DNA of 39,171 nt. Origin: Streptomyces sp. Ru72 (lineage in GTDB: Bacteria > Actinomycetota > Actinomycetes > Streptomycetales > Streptomycetaceae). Position numbers and translations under genes: made by a program. The stretch lies in contig NZ_PQSR01000071.1 in NCBI RefSeq assembly GCF_002920635.1, positions 1 through 39,171 on the forward strand. Reading direction: 5' to 3'. The number at the start of each line of letters is the position of its first letter. The first letter of the stretch is position 1. The notes below the pieces were generated by a model. It ran no database searches. It saw only the letters and a list, made by a program, of their open reading frames with translations, and had not been told where the DNA came from. Of the stretch, positions 38,758-39,171 are shown piece by piece.

Positions 38758-39171
38758 TCACCACGCGCCTCCCGGCATCCGGATCGCCAGTGCCGCGATG
38801 ACCGCAGAGGAGACCAGCGCCGTCACCAGCCGGCCGCGCCGCCCGGTCAGCGCCCGGCCGAGCAGCGCACCGCCGCCGGCCAGGAGCAGTTGCCAGCTCG
38901 CGGACGCGGCGAACGCCGCCAGCACGAACACGCCCTGGTCCAGGAGCCGTACGGTGTGCGTGGTGCGGCTGCCGACCACCAGGGCGGCGAAGTAGACGAC
39001 GGTGGTCGGGTTGAGCAGCGTGATGCCCAGCAGGCCGAGATACGCCCGCGCGGGGCCCGGCGGCACCGCGTCGACCGGCGCGGCGGTCCCGGACGACCGG
39101 TACCGGCGCACGGCGCGGACGCCGCCGTGCACGGCGAGCGCGGCCAGCACCAGCGCCGCCGCCCAGCGCAA
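38758..39171 (-). CDS. LysE family transporter (5' end outside window)
   Basis: C-terminal ~137 residues of a LysE/RhtB-type amino acid exporter; the frame continues to the right edge with no defined start. Helix ALVLAALAVHGGVRAVRRY, then the LGLLGITLLNPTTVVYFAAL segment, with the N-P-x-x-x-x-Y/W-F motif conserved in the family, followed by FVLAAFAASASWQLLLAGGG and a last helix. Substrate unknown. It lies 117 bases upstream of the nitroreductase on the same strand. Confidence 0.88.
   Translation of the reverse strand: MRWAAALVLAALAVHGGVRAVRRYRSSGTAAPVDAVPPGPARAYLGLLGITLLNPTTVVYFAALVVGSRTTHTVRLLDQGVFVLAAFAASASWQLLLAGGGALLGRALTGRRGRLVTALVSSAVIAALAIRMPGGAW

Overview
The window is chromosomal DNA from a Streptomyces or very close relative. 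G+C is very high and third codon positions are almost all G or C. Frequent GTG/TTG starts follow purine-rich ribosome sites. Typical actinomycete families are present (DUF5999, DUF4235, FBP/EF-G-binding, BldG-like STAS, SpoIIE phosphatase with a kinase domain, a LAETG sortase substrate, an F420-type nitroreductase), as is a DmdR/IdeR-type iron box.

Layout. 1-5.6 kb: the start of a Tat-exported amidohydrolase (cut by the left edge), undecaprenyl-diphosphatase, a PIG-L deacetylase, a DUF5999 protein, a Cys-rich pentapeptide protein and an iron-box-controlled DUF2470 protein. 5.7-12.8 kb: a damaged zone. Intact genes (FUSC exporter, FusB-like FBP protein, a TetR regulator, a small hypothetical) alternate with broken ones: a protein with its middle deleted, a truncated and frameshifted DUF3626 gene colliding with a truncated and frameshifted MFS exporter, a frameshifted FMN reductase, and a CYP102-like P450-reductase reduced to two fused ends. 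13-17.4 kb: a small acidic protein, an SDR with a MerR-type promoter, a HAD phosphatase, an HhH-PHP phosphoesterase, a 78-residue protein and a VanZ protein.

17.6-21.4 kb: six overlapping genes for a Mrp/Mbh-type cation/proton antiporter in the order E, F(G), MbhD, B, C, D, without the large MrpA ND5-like domain. 21.4-25 kb: DUF4230 protein, a wall-anchored DUF1996 protein and a STAS antagonist. 25-28.2 kb: MarR regulator diverging from an aldehyde dehydrogenase/alcohol dehydrogenase pair, with two 15-bp palindromes between. 28.3-32.4 kb: APC permease plus YtcJ-like amidohydrolase, diverging from a TetR regulator across one palindrome. 32.5-39.2 kb: VOC protein, DUF4235 protein, glutathionyl-hydroquinone-reductase-like protein, CDF metal transporter, a PAS-GAF-SpoIIE-HATPase sensor, an F420-type nitroreductase and a LysE exporter cut by the right edge.

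Three divergent regulator/target modules (TetR-FMN reductase/MFS, MarR-ALDH/ADH, TetR-permease/amidohydrolase) have operator-like repeats visible in the DNA. I did not find a clearly new defence or biosynthetic system. The most noteworthy signals are the MrpA-less antiporter operon, the cluster of deletion-scarred genes, the MerR-type leaderless promoter and the iron box. All family assignments come from reading motifs; no database search was run.
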